Part shown: positions 1-10,804 of the stretch, one piece after another
Position numbering within the stretch: the first letter of the stretch is position 1
How the letters are laid out: every line of letters begins with the position of its first letter
NCBI GenBank assembly: GCA_964567125.1
Contig: CAZMLC010000042.1
Span: 1 to 24,239, forward strand
Length of the DNA: 24,239 bases
Source of the DNA: CAZMLC01 sp964567125
GTDB taxonomy: Bacteria > Verrucomicrobiota > Kiritimatiellia > RFP12 > UBA1067
Direction of reading: 5' to 3'
The notes under the pieces: model-generated
What the model saw: the letters and a program-made list of their open reading frames with translations, nothing else
Database searches by the model: none
What the model was told of the DNA's origin: nothing
Program-made: the position numbers and the translations under genes

Positions 1-3000
1 TTAACATTGGTCCAGATGTGCTCGGCCTGACCATTGCCAGCGGCACCATCGCCCATCAGATAGAGCTCAATCTTGCCGAAATTGGCGCCATCGACCGCGA
101 TGCGCGTCGCATTCGTTCCACTGGCAAAGCCCTGCAAGCACAAGCCACTGTAGTCGTACTGGCGCGGTGCCTCAACGCCCCGGGTCAGCGTGAGCGTCGT
201 ATTTTCAGCCGCGATGATGCGCGTTTCGCGCAGGTTGGCCTTGGACGAATTGTCCACATGGATTACCGAGTCGAGCTGTCCGCCCTGCAAGAAGGAGAGA
301 CGTCCGCCAATAGCGAGATTGATCGGCTGACCGCGGAAGGTTTCCGGCCGCTCCGCCACCAGATCGCCCGCAGCGATGCGCACACCGCCGGTGGACTGCA
401 GCACTGCACCCAGATTCCACTGGCCTGCACCCTCCTTGATCACGGTCAGTGGACCTTGCGGATGATCGCAGATCTGCGCGCCGGGGAAGGTGTTGGTCGT
501 CCCGCCGGCCACGCCGATACGCACGGTACTCGGTTGCGCGGCGCTGTTGGTGACCCAACCCTCGCCGGCCAATCCCTGGGCCAGCGTCAGGTCGAGCGAC
601 TGCACATCGAGCGCAGTATCCGCGGCAAGGGTCGTTGTGCCGCGAATAGTCTTCGGCATCGGACGGCCTTCAAAGAACATAAAGCTGCCCGCGGACACGG
701 CATAGGTCACGCCGCCCGGCACGGCGAGTTCCGTAGTCGGTAATGCGTACACATTGTCGCGCGCAACCCATGCTCCGGGCAAAAAGGTTATGGCGCCGTT
801 ACCGTCCGCGATATCGCCGATATTACCCGTCACCCCGCCTGCACTGGAGAGAACATAGCGTTCCGGCGCATAGAAACCAAATGTGACGAGCGCATAATCG
901 CCAGGTTCCAGCACCAGCGGTTCGAGCAGGCGGCGGAAACGGTAGCCATTTCTGAGCGGGTAGTTTTCTACGATGGAAAGCCCATACGCCAGCACGAGCT
1001 CAACAGCAGGCGTGCGCCGATAGATCGCCACGCGTTTGAAATTCTGCAAGCCATCGCCGGAAGAATCGTAGGCGCCCAGATCCGTCAGCGTGATAGTCCG
1101 GTTCACGGTGAAATCGAGGCGCAAACTCTCGGCATTGCTCGGCGCAGTGGTATGCCCCTCTGGATTGGCCGCCAGCGCCTGCTGCGGAACGGTCGATACG
1201 GTTTCGGCGGTCGTGACGCGNNNNNNNNNNNNNNNNNNNNNNNNNNNNNNNNNNNNNNNNNNNNNNNNNNNNNNNNNNNNNNNNNNNNNNNNNNNNNNNN
1301 NNNNNNNNNNNNNNNNNNNNCTGCGGCGTTGCCATCTGGTTCGTGAATGTTGCGCTGCTGTCCGGGCCATCGGCAATACCGTGGTCGGACCAATTGTTCG
1401 TCTGCGACCAGCTGGCCTGATCCGCTGTGGAAATCCAGGTGCCGTGACTGGAAGTGACAGACGTATTGCCTTCGGCCAGCACGAGGCGCGCATGCGCCGC
1501 ATAGATTTCACGCGGATCGTGCGCATACTGCGTCAGCACGCTTTCCGCCGAACGCTGCGCGTCGTCGCCCAAACGGTAAAGCGAACGCGCCAGCGAAAGT
1601 TCCTTCAAACAGAGATTGCGTTCCGCATCGCCCACCGAGCCGACGTAGTTGGAGATCACCGGAATCTCCAGCGCGTTGGTCAGCGCATAGCCGCGCGCAC
1701 GATCGAGCAGCGCGCTCAGCGCAGGCACCGCCACGGCGCTATCGAGCGCTTCGCAGGCAAAGGTCATGGCGCGCACGTGCGAAAACTCCGACGCCGTGTC
1801 CAGCTGTCCCAGCTTGGGGAGCAGCGGCATCAGCGCGGTGGATTGTCCGGTGCGTCCGAGCGCGATGATGTAGCTGTCGAGCAGACTCACCGAGCGGCCA
1901 TACTGCCCCATACCGGTATAGTTCCAGCCCGCATCCCACGTCAGCGCGCTGATCGCCTGCTTGAGCGTCTCCGCGCCTGTACCGTCGCCCAGCAGCGCCA
2001 GCACATGCGCATAAATCAGCTTCGCGTTGCCGACGCTGGCCGCATAATTGGCGCGCAGCAGCGGCAGCGCCGTGTTGGTGTCAGTCAACACGGTTTCCAG
2101 TCCAGCATAATTGTTTGTCAGGGCATTGACCGCAGCCGCAATCGCGGCCGCGGAAAGCGGGAAGGAATCCGCATTCCCGACATCCGCAGGCGTAAGAATG
2201 GTCTGCGCCACGAGCAGGTTCTGCAGACAGGGGATGTTGACGTTGCGCACCACGACATTGCTCGCCACAGCCAAGGCGCTGGCAAGGCCGGCGGCATAGC
2301 CCTGGTTCTGCACATCCGGTTGCATACGCACAATTGGCATGGCATCGCGATGGGCGCTGATACCGAGTCCGGTTACCAGCACACCCTCGACGCTTTCCGG
2401 CAGCAGCGCGCGATACGGCAGATGGGCGGTTAGCGCCGTCTTGCCCGGATCGCGGACAAAGAAGAGATCGTGCGACGTATAACCGTGCGAATCAAAGTTG
2501 CTCTTGGGATTGACGATCGTATCGGGATAGGTGCGGCCATTCAGAATATCCAGCGGCGAGACAGTCACGGCCCCTTTGATGCGGCGGCGTTCGCGGCTGG
2601 CCGCATTCTGTCCGGCATCCCACGAACTGGCTGCAGCCACGCTCTTGCGCATGCGGCGCGCCAGGAAGTAGATGTCCGAGAGGTCACCCTCCTTCACAAA
2701 GGCCACATCCGTGTTGTTATAGCTGCTGCCCAGCACGTGCGGTGCAAAACCTGCACCCTGCACCGCCACCTCGGTGGCATTCATGAGCACGGTGGCAGCC
2801 CCGGCGGCTGCCGCGACATCGGCATTGCCCGTGGCGTCGACCACGGTCTTGGCCAGGATCACGCCGCGCTGACCATTCGGCAGCACAACGACCACGCCCT
2901 GCACCGTCTGATCGACCATGACCGCGCCCGACATGAGCGTGCCATAGTAGATACGCGCGCCGGCATTTTTCGCGGTGCGCCGATACCACTCGCTCTTGGC

Positions 3001-4893
3001 CTGCGCCAGCACGGAGCCCGTGGCTTTGACCCCGGGATCAACCGCATTGGTCGTGAAACCGCAGAGGTTGCCATAATAATACACGCCGATGCGTCCATCG
3101 GTCTGAACGCCGCCCATGCTGTAGAGAAATTCAACGACCACGGTATCGGCGCCCTGCTGCGCCGCGGCAATCGCGGCCGGTGCACCGGCCGTACCTGCGC
3201 CGACAACGAGCACATCGCACTGGTCGAGCACAGGCAACATGCGCGCGCTATCCGTCACTGTGGCGCTACCGGCAAGCATATTCGCAGGCGCCAGAACGCC
3301 GTTCAACTCATTCACCGTGTAGGTCTGCGGCGTCGCGCTGTCGCCCGAGACAGTGAGCGTGCCAAGCGTGCGCGTGGCAGCCTCCGCAGCTGCCGCAGCG
3401 CCCAGTTTGCGGGCCACCGCCTGCATGCGTGCCGGATTGCGCAAGGCTGTAGCCACGTTGCGCGAAACGCCGGCGCGGACGCCGAGCACGTACCAGCCCT
3501 CCAGGGCCAGCGGACGATACGCCTCCACATCCACGAGCGCTTCGCCCTCCCACTGGGCAGTCGCATCCTGCATGGCGCGGCAGATCACACGATCCGGCGG
3601 CATCCAGAGCAGACGGTCCGCCTGATCGAGACAGGTCGGCACCCAGGTCTTGTCGCGCAGAAGCTGCTCCACGGCAAGCAATTCGCTTTCACTCCCCGTG
3701 GTCAGCGACGTTGTGAACGAGCAGCGGAAGAGCTTGCCCGTGATGACCGATTGCTGACCAGCCGGCGCGCTCACACCCGAAACCGAGGTCCCAAAGAGTT
3801 CACTGCTGATGGGTTCGACCGTAAGCCCGGCGGCGGAAGGCGGTTGCATCTGATCCGCAATCACCACGCGCGAAAAGGTGTAATCACCAGGCGTAAAGGC
3901 CTCTTTGGATGCTCCGGCGGATGTGGTCAGCCAGGCCGACTCCGTGGCATCGATGATGGTCTTGGCGCGGATGGCGGTACGCCCGTTGCGGCTGGCAAAG
4001 ACAACGCCGCCGATTTTGCCTGCGCCATCGCGTAGCACATCGCAGGCCACGGCACCGCCAAAAACGCGGATGCGGGCTGCTTCCAGCGCAGCCTCCAAAG
4101 CGCGCTTGATTTTCAGCGGCGTGGTCTTGGTCTGGGTCAGACCGCTGATATCGTCTGCGGCGGGAATCAAGGTCAGCTCATCGAGCAGCTGACGCGATCC
4201 GGTGGCGACATCCAGCGAGAGGCGATAGTAGCGCTGCGCGCTCGGCGCGGTGAGCACGATGCGCATGAGGTAGGCATCGATATCGTTGTTGGTCGCCACG
4301 TATTCAATCGAGACGTTTGCGCCGACCGTGGTCCAGCCACCAGCACCGTCCGGGATTTCAACGCGGTTGAAGGCCGAGTTAAAGGGGTTGGAGGTCATGC
4401 GCCGGTAATAGTAGAGATTGATCTCGCCGATCCTTGCGGCTGCACCTAAATCCGCAGTCAAGGAGACGTTGCCAGGATACTCGACGCTGTACAGCGTGGC
4501 ATTATTTTTAAATCCATCGGTGAGCACGGTTGCATACGGATCCGGATGGCCCGTGTTCGGAGCAAGCGAAGCGGTGTAGGAAAACGGAAAGAGAACGTCG
4601 CACGCGGCCTGCAACAACGGCGCATTGGTCATCTCCGCAACATAGGGATGATAGAGTTCGCGCGTCCCGGCCAGATCGTCACCAAGATAGGTTCGCGGAG
4701 CGAGGAGGCTCACCGAAGCACCCGCAGCCTGTGCCGCGAGTGCGGCCTGTACAGCAGCCGAAGATCCGCCCACAACCAGGACATCGACATCCTGCGCAAC
4801 CGAGATTTCACGTTGCGATTGGACAACGCTTTGCCCCATCACGCTCTGCATAACCATGCATGCCATGGTTATTCGGACAATTATCGACTTCAT
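1..4893 (-). CDS. Secreted tandem FAD-dependent oxidoreductase with helical-repeat and autotransporter-type strand repeat regions (partial, interrupted by N run)
   Basis: The start is ATG at 4893, preceded by AGAGGAA at 4904-4910. A signal peptide covers about residues 1-20. Two FAD_oxidored-like units follow. Unit 1 (about 35-545) opens with VLVVGGSSAA at 38-47 and holds an inserted discoidin-like beta region at about 130-245. Unit 2 (about 558-880) has the canonical VLVVGAGTAGAPAA and a C-terminal FAD-contact stretch TGLGISAHRD. A helical HEAT-like region spans about 905-1140. After it comes an NNWSDHG stretch typical of passenger repeats, then the N run. Beyond the N run the frame shifts relative to the nominal 100 N but stays open from 1220 to 1. 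It encodes a DLGAYDSSGDGLQ domain as in PEP-CTERM-type surface proteins, and a clear autotransporter-associated strand repeat at 357-449 (LTVIKEGAGQWNLG, then GGVRIAAGDLV). The C terminus lies outside the window. The substrate is unknown; an extracytoplasmic redox role is inferred. Confidence 0.8.
357..449 (-). other. Autotransporter-associated beta strand repeat (PATR-type) within the FAD oxidoreductase gene
   Basis: The translated stretch starts LTVIKEGAGQWNLG and ends GGVRIAAGDLV. This matches the usual pattern of these repeats: a hydrophobic strand, then K-x-GAG-x-W-x-L, a spacer, and a GG-x-x-I-x-AG-x-L strand. Such repeats build extracellular beta-solenoids, so this part of the protein is probably outside the cell or attached to the surface. 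Confidence 0.7.
1221..1320. other. Assembly gap (100 N) inside the FAD oxidoreductase gene
   Basis: One hundred N. The minus-strand frame before the gap (codon starts at positions divisible by 3) differs from the open frame after it (remainder 2), so the nominal length is not the true length if this is one gene. Passenger-like sequence lies on both sides, which supports continuity. Confidence 0.95.
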
Positions 4894-4975
4894 CTCTGTG
4901 TTCCTCTCGGATAGTGATCAGTGCTTAGTGGCGGACTTCCCCCTAAACAACCTGCAACTTAAACACCCGATTCGC

Positions 4976-5497
4976 CTATTTCTCCGAATCGAGCCGTACG
5001 GTCACAGTTGTGTTGGAAAAGACGACCGCGTGCTCGGCAAAGCGAATGCGCCACTCGGAGCGGTCCATTTTACGAAATTCAAGGTCGAGACCAAGCGGAC
5101 TTCCCCGCTGGATAAAATACGGTCCCAAGACAGAGGATTGCGGTGCATTCGTCATCATAGCGACGACTTCACGGCGGCAGTCCACAACAAACCAGTCGTG
5201 ATACCCTTCCGGCAATTTCTGCGGCAGCTGCACATAATAGCGCGTCGGCATGGAGAGCACGCGATAAAGGCGCGCATCGTCATACGTTTTTCCGTGAACC
5301 GAATAGGTCACGTGGGGAAACGTAGCGGAGAGCAACGGCGGATGGACCCAGACAACCATGGCGCAGGTTCCCACGATCACCGCACCGACGACCTTGATGA
5401 TATCGGCACGCCACCGACGCAGCCGTTCGATCAGCCGCGTCACAGGGGCGGCGGGCTTTTCCGGTTGGGTTTCCTTTTCTGTTGCTTGTTTCGCCAT
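4976..5497 (-). CDS. Hypothetical single-pass membrane protein (173 aa)
   Basis: I do not recognise the family. The first 33 residues are charged (MAKQATEKETQPEKPAAP, then RLIERLRRWR). One hydrophobic segment at about 34-51 (IIKVVGAVIVGTCAMVVWV) follows the basic stretch, so the N terminus is probably cytoplasmic and the remaining ~120 residues periplasmic. The outer part looks beta-rich and has no motif I can name. No good Shine-Dalgarno precedes the ATG. The gene begins 22 bp after the stop of the GHKL ATPase gene and ends 82 bp before the FAD oxidoreductase start, so translation may be coupled to the upstream gene. Coding is supported by sensible composition and operon-like spacing. Confidence 0.6.
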   Translation of the reverse strand: MAKQATEKETQPEKPAAPVTRLIERLRRWRADIIKVVGAVIVGTCAMVVWVHPPLLSATFPHVTYSVHGKTYDDARLYRVLSMPTRYYVQLPQKLPEGYHDWFVVDCRREVVAMMTNAPQSSVLGPYFIQRGSPLGLDLEFRKMDRSEWRIRFAEHAVVFSNTTVTVRLDSEK

Positions 5498-5519
5498 ATG
5501 CGTTCAATCGGTCCGTTTT

Positions 5520-6645
5520 CTAAGCGTTCGTCTGCGCCGTCGCGGACGTGCGTTTCGTTCCCGAGCCCAACTTCACCAGGGCCTTGCGGTATTTCAGCGG
5601 CAACGCCAAGGTTTCGCCCACAAAGGAGAGCGTCTCATCAGGATGCGCCATCAGGGCGTCATTGAGCAGTTTGAACAGCAGTTTCCGCTCCGACACGGAG
5701 TAGGCATCAAAGTTATCCGCACCGGCGCGCAGAGCCATGGCGCAGGCATCGAAGCGATCCTTGAGCGCCTGCTTGACGGGATCGTCCCCGACGTCTGCCA
5801 CGGGATAGGAACCATCCGCCTGCCACTGCAGGAACAGCTCCGCTGAAAGCGCTTCGCGACGCTCCTTGAAGTGCGTCCGCACGATTTCGCGCACGACTTC
5901 CAGATAGGCCTTGATCTCCGGATGCATCTCATCCAGCACCAGCAGATTCTCCTCGTGCAGCGCCGGGAAGCGCGGTGAGAGCAGATAGACCGTATAGTTG
6001 AATCCGCTGCCGGTGCGCACCGCGGCATCGACTTCATGCAGCGCATAGCCATCGGGACTGCAAAAGACGATCTTGTTCTTCACCTGCTTAGTCTTCCATT
6101 CGATCATCTCCATGTGCACGCGCGAACCATCCGAGGCTTTAAGCGTATAGGTCTCGGTCTTGCGCTGCACGATCACGGGGTTGACCAGCAGCCCCTGAAA
6201 ATAGATGCGCACATTGGGATAGGCCTTGAGGTAGAGCGCAAAGAGCGCGGCGAGCTGCTGCACGATCGCCCCGGTGTCGAGCAGCGCACCGAGCGCATCG
6301 CGCGTATTGGAAATCACGACCTCCGTGCCTGTGGCAGGCCCCGGGNNNNNNNNNNNNNNNNNNNNNNNNNNNNNNNNNNNNNNNNNNNNNNNNNNNNNNN
6401 NNNNNNNNNNNNNNNNNNNNNNNNNNNNNNNNNNNNNNNNNNNNNAGGGCATTGATGCCCTGTCCGTCATCGCTGATACGGATCTGGTCAATACCGCCCA
6501 GACCGTTCTGGACCACATCGACCTTCACGTCGAAGGCATCGGCGTCGAGCGCATTCCAGATCAACTCGGAAAGCGCTTGAACCGGCGAAGCTGTACACAA
6601 CGACAAAATATGGTCCTTCTGTGCCTGTACTTGAATCTCTTTCAC
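5520..6645 (-). CDS. GHKL (Bergerat-fold) ATPase, HATPase_c_3 type, short form, interrupted by N run
   Basis: The start is a GTG at 6645 preceded by AAAGGGG with 7 nt spacing. The N terminus has the N box ALSELIWNALDAD (E27, N31, D34) and the G1 box ISDDGQGI (D59, G61, G63). After the N run, GTEVVISN fits the G2/lid end of the ATP site, followed by an alpha/beta transducer-like region. The fold is that of MutL, Hsp90 and gyrase B. The N terminus resembles long stand-alone HATPase_c_3 proteins of roughly 700 residues, but this one stops at about 375, shortly after a helical SVSERKLLFKLLNDAL stretch, so it looks shortened. The last residues (SGTKRTSATAQTNA) are low-complexity. It heads a likely operon with the one-TM protein and the FAD oxidoreductase. 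A role in DNA or protein quality control is a guess. Confidence 0.75.
6346..6445. other. Assembly gap (100 N) inside the GHKL ATPase gene
   Basis: One hundred N between the G1 box and the G2-like segment of the ATPase. The missing residues would hold the remainder of the ATP lid. Confidence 0.95.
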
Positions 6646-6727
6646 CGCTCAACCCCTTTCCGTTGATCGCGTGCCACACAGTCGATACTGTGCAGAACAC
6701 CTTGATTTCCATCCACGTTTAATCCTG

Positions 6728-6756
6728 ATTATCGCAAAAACGTGAATTTTTCTCAA
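6728..6756 (-). promoter_or_regulatory. Sigma-70-type promoter for the GHKL ATPase group
   Basis: Read on the minus strand, TTGAGA (6756-6751) is followed by a 17-nt spacer and GATAAT (6733-6728). Each hexamer matches the consensus at five of six positions. Transcription would start near 6721, giving a leader of about 75 nt before the GTG at 6645. Confidence 0.6.
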
Positions 6757-6851
6757 GAATGAAAGCAGACGAAGCAAATACGCAGCCGTAAAGAAGGCCG
6801 TAAAACGCCTCTCGTACGCACATGAACGTATTGCTCAGCACCGCCAGCCGG

Positions 6852-9800
6852 TTATTTAGCCGCAGGAATCCGGTAGCGTAAGTGGTTGTCCTTAAAGTAG
6901 ATCGAGGGGACAACCTTACCCTGCTCATCCCGCGGCAGGCGTGACTCCTGACTCTCGAAATCATCCTGGCAGAAGGCCTTGTGCACCACTGGCGCGGTGG
7001 CCATGCGGGCGGGATAGGAGAGCCCCTTGTACATGCCGACGGTGTAATAGGTGTTGGTATCCATATCGGGGCGCGTCAACAGCTCCTCCTGTCCCAGATA
7101 GGGGCAAAGGGCATCGACCCACGCCACGAGGCGGGCCTCCTCCAGCGGGGTGATTTTAATGGCATTGTGCTTCCCGCTCGTCGCCATCCGAACCAGTTTG
7201 CTGCGGTAGGACATGGCGGTCATGGGAGGCGGAACTGTATCCTGCGAGACAACCTTCCAGGCTGGATTCGGATAAGCGTAATACGGGAAGAGCGGCCCGG
7301 CAATGGTCTTTGCCACGGAATCCGCGAGATTTTTCGGTTCCTTGCCATACACCAGCTGGACATAGGGCCAGCTGATCGTGCGGCCCGGTTCGGCACGATG
7401 GACGAAATTGAGTCCGGCCTTGGGATTCTCCTGACCGTGACAGCGCACGCAGTATTTATCCAGGATCGGCTGGACAAAGCGCGGGAAGCTGACCGTCTCG
7501 TCCTGCCAGGGCGGCGGCGCAATCGTGCTGGGACCGCGACGCATGGCCATGGAGGCGGAGGACGAAAGTGGCGCAACGCGCGGCGTTTCGTGACAGCCGA
7601 CGCAGCCGCGGATTTCGCCGGGCATGCTGTAGGTGAAGGAGCGCATGGTCTGGAGACAGCGTCCCTCTTTGTCGAGCAACTGGAAGAAAATAGAGCGCAT
7701 GGCCGGGATTTTGAAGTAGACGCTGCCGTCTTCCTCGACCGGCACCGTGCCGAGGATGCGCTTGACGCCTTCATCGTAGACAAAGGAAATCGCGGGCGAT
7801 CCCGGCAGCTGCGCGCCGCTGAGGGGAACAGCACCGCATTTCCGATAGGGTTCGGATTCGCGCATGGAGGAGCGCCAGCCTGCGCAATCGCTATAGGTGA
7901 TCGAACTGATTTCAATGACGCGCAGCGCCTTGGCCAGACCGTGCGGAATCGTGGTTCCCTCGTAGACATCGGCACTGTAGAGCATAGCATCTTCGGGTTT
8001 CTGGTCCGGCGTCTTCATCTTTCCCGGCCATTTGACCGTGGACGGGATTATCGGCGGACGCGGACGCGGACGCACGGGCTGGGCATGCAGCACATTGTGG
8101 CGCCCAGTATAGAGCAGCTCCATGTTGCCATCATAATCCATCAGATAGAGCTTGAACTTACCAGGTGATGGATCGCGGGCCAGCACGCTGCTTTCACCGG
8201 TGCGCGCGGAGACGAGAAAGAGATCCTTACTGAGCGGAAATGGCGTCTGGAACGCCTGATAACAACGCGGCGCGGAGCATTCAGTGTTGTAGGTTTTATC
8301 CATGGGGCCGCGTCCAACTTCCGACCAAGGCAGATGCGGCGTCAGGTTGTAGATTCCGTCCGGATAGTTCATGCCCTCGGCCTGATCGATCACCGCGAGC
8401 GGCCCATCGTAGATATTGTGATGCCCCGGCGCATGCAGCAGCAGGCGCAAGGTATCGGGGATCGGCCGCGCATTCAGCTGCATGTCCGGCCAGAAGCTCT
8501 GATTGCCCCAATAGGCGGTCGCCCCTGTACCATCCGGATTGACGGTCCAGAGGCTCTGGATGCGGTTCACTTCGCGATCGACATACTCCCAACGCGTAAA
8601 GAGAACGCGGCCATCGGGCAGCAGGGTCGGCGTAAAGTCCGCTTCATTGTTGGCGCTGATGAAGTAGATGTTTTTGCCTTCGCGATCGCACCGTGCCAGA
8701 ATAAACATGCGGAACTTGGAGTCGCCGCAGCGCAGAAACTGATTGCAGCGCGAAGTGGAAAAGACAATCGCTCCATCCGGCGTATAGATCGGATCCAAAT
8801 CGTTATAGTCGCTCCGCGTGATCTGCCGCGTACCCGTGCCATCGATATTGGTTTCATAGAGATGATACGCTGGGGCATTCGTCTGCTTCATGCAGAAAAG
8901 AACGCGCGCAGCGTCAAAACTCAGATCCGGACGCCAGAAGGCGCTCTCCACCCCGTTTTGCGGAGCCAGCGCACGCACAGGCGCATCGGGCGTCAGCCCT
9001 TCGATCACCAGCAGGCGACCACCGTGCCCAGCGCAGTTCTCCGTACGGTGGCGCACCTCGTGATAGGCTTCAGACCCCGCAACGTAGGGATTGTCGATCG
9101 CGAGGATGGAGGAAAAATTCACCTGTGCATCGCCCAGCATGCAGGCGCGCTTGAGGGCGCGGATGTCCATATAGAGACTCGCGGCGCTCCGTTCGCTCAG
9201 CGCCTCAAGCCGCTGTTTGAGCTGCGCCAACTGCGCGCGCCGCTCCGCAACGCCCGTCTGACCTTCAGCCGCCTGACGCCGCAACAGGCGGTCCGTCCTG
9301 ACCCACTCATTCCACGCCGCGCCAANNNNNNNNNNNNNNNNNNNNNNNNNNNNNNNNNNNNNNNNNNNNNNNNNNNNNNNNNNNNNNNNNNNNNNNNNNN
9401 NNNNNNNNNNNNNNNNNNNNNNNNNTCTTCAACATCCACGCCGCTGCTGAACGCCTGATTGAACCCCTTTGCCGCAGGCCACGTCCCCGACTCGGGGTAG
9501 GTATCGAAACGCACGCGGATCTTGCGTCCGCTGACGGAGAGCGACCACGTTGCGGAATTGCGCGCACGGTCGCGCACTTTACCAATGAGCAGCGGATAAT
9601 CGTGATGCGTATGGACCTTGATAAACGCCTCGACCGTGAAAGCCTCCGGCTTAAAGGTGCCGGGCGCGGTGAGCCGCGACTTCCCGTCGAAGTAGAGCGA
9701 TGTGCGGTTGTCGGGATTCACTACAGCACCGCTGCTACCCTGCGCAATCTGGCGCGTCGGTGCGGGAAAAACTTCGGACGTCAGCGTCGCTGTTCCTGCG

Positions 9801-9973
9801 CTGCACGTCGCATCCAGACCGCCTGTAACCGCACGGTTTTTCACGGTGCGGACCGCACAGGACGCGGCTTCCGTGGTTTCGCAATTCCAATAAATCGATG
9901 CCGATACCAGTGTCACCTGCAATCCGCAGATCAGCAACGCGACACGCCTGCTATGTCCCCCTAAACGCACCAT
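6852..9973 (-). CDS. Secreted LamG-domain dihaem cytochrome c, hydrazine-synthase-alpha-like (interrupted by N run)
   Basis: I chose ATG at 9973 over the in-frame TTG at 9979 because AAGGG sits 7 nt upstream of it. A signal peptide covers about residues 1-26 (SRRVALLICGLQVTLVSA). A LamG/concanavalin-like domain follows (SLYFDGKSRL, FTVEAFIKV, WSLSVSGRKIRVRFD) up to the N run. After the run come a short coiled coil (AQLAQLKQRLEAL), a TolB/YVTN-like propeller with repeated DxDPIYTPDG and FTPTLLPDGRVLFT blades, and a C-terminal cytochrome region with exactly two haem sites: CVGCH (7604-7590) and CVRCH (7451-7437). Propeller plus two c-haems matches the alpha subunit of anammox hydrazine synthase, but such homologues are common in PVC bacteria without anammox. 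No beta or gamma subunit is nearby, so hydrazine synthesis is not implied. It should act in the periplasm after cytochrome c maturation. Substrate unknown. Confidence 0.85.
9326..9425. other. Assembly gap (100 N) inside the LamG/dihaem gene
   Basis: One hundred N between the LamG domain (codon starts remainder 1) and the propeller region (remainder 2). The frames do not join over 100 nt, so the real length differs. Confidence 0.95.
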
Positions 9974-10140
9974 GTCCAATCCCTTTATTTAATCTGCATG
10001 TTTATTAGAAATACCACGTCCTCTTTACGAACACAAGAAAGACTCTCGAACTATTTCCGAAAGAAAATCAAATGAGGCGTGAGCGATTTTAATCCGCCCC
10101 ATATTCGTGCCGATCACATTTTATGATCCCCTTGCCTGAC

Positions 10141-10169
10141 TGTACATTCGCAGGGAATTAGGGTATCCT
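10141..10169 (+). promoter_or_regulatory. Possible promoter for the marC-family gene
   Basis: TGTACA, a 17-nt spacer and TATCCT, 38 nt before the ATG at 10208. Each hexamer matches the consensus at four of six positions, so this is a weak call. It lies in the 234-bp divergent region shared with the LamG/dihaem gene. On the other strand only a poor candidate is visible (TTGTGT-17-TATTTC at 10036-10008). Confidence 0.35.
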
Positions 10170-10207
10170 GTTGTTGTGCACTGGATACTGGTGTACGAGG
10201 AGAACCC

Positions 10208-10804
10208 ATGAGTTCAATCTTTTTAAGTTTGTGGATCAAACTCTTCTTTGTTTTCACCCCTTTTTTCTGTCTCTCCATGTTTCTGACGATCACGGAGAAC
10301 AGCACCGAGGCGCAGCGCCATGCCTTGGCGATGCGCGTCTCGTTGGCGGTCTTTATTATCTGCATGGTGCTTTTCTTCGTGGGCCAGCAGCTCTTTGACC
10401 TCTTTGGCATCACGCTGAATGCCTTCCGCATCGGCGCAGGTATCCTGCTGTTGCTCTCCGCCATCAATCTCGTACAGGGAAAGCCGAGTAACGTTCCGAG
10501 CATCAAGGACCTCGAGGATGTGGCCGTCGTGCCACTGGCTGTGCCGGTTATCGTTGGCCCGGCTACGGTCGGTACCCTGCTCGTGCACGGCGCCGACCTC
10601 GTCAGCGCCATGCAGAAAATCGCGGGCTGCGCTGCCTTGTGCGCCGCCGTGCTCTGCATGCTGGCACTTTTGCTCCTCGCCTCGGCGATCCAGCGCGCCA
10701 TCGGCATCCGCGGCATCACGATCCTGAGCAAAATCACGGGGCTCATCCTCTCCGCCCTCTCCGCGCAGATGATCATGACCGGCGTTCAGGCGTTTCTCAA
10801 ATAA
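10208..10804 (+). CDS. MarC family integral membrane protein
   Basis: A 198-residue protein, the usual length for the MarC/YchE family, with about six hydrophobic segments. Family signatures are ITLNAFRIGAGILLLLSAI (residues ~73-91), VVPLAVPVIVGPATVGTLL (~109-127) and ILSKITGLILSALSAQMI near the C terminus. AGGAG at 10198-10202 precedes the ATG. These are inner-membrane proteins once called antibiotic-resistance or NAAT transporters; their true substrate is unsettled. It stands at the head of the plus-strand block and is followed after 113 bp by the methyltransferase gene. Family membership is secure, function is not. Confidence 0.9.
   Translation: MSSIFLSLWIKLFFVFTPFFCLSMFLTITENSTEAQRHALAMRVSLAVFIICMVLFFVGQQLFDLFGITLNAFRIGAGILLLLSAINLVQGKPSNVPSIKDLEDVAVVPLAVPVIVGPATVGTLLVHGADLVSAMQKIAGCAALCAAVLCMLALLLLASAIQRAIGIRGITILSKITGLILSALSAQMIMTGVQAFLK

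Noticed and set aside
18..743. Plus-strand 241-codon open frame at the left edge
   Set aside because: It lies antisense to the open minus-strand frame, which encodes a recognisable strand repeat. Its own product has no coherent motif.
1090..4035. Very long plus-strand open frames (447 and 521 codons) opposite the FAD oxidoreductase gene
   Set aside because: Their products are Arg/His/Ala-rich without recognisable domains, and one runs through the N run. They arise from high GC in the antisense frame of a real gene.
6852..9973. Anammox-type hydrazine synthesis
   Set aside because: The alpha-like homology is real but the family is common outside anammox bacteria, and no partner subunits or nitrogen genes are present in the window.
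10112..10128. GATCA/TGATC half-palindrome as a CRP-type site
   Set aside because: Only one convincing half (GATCACATTTT) is present and the expected second half is absent at the required spacing.
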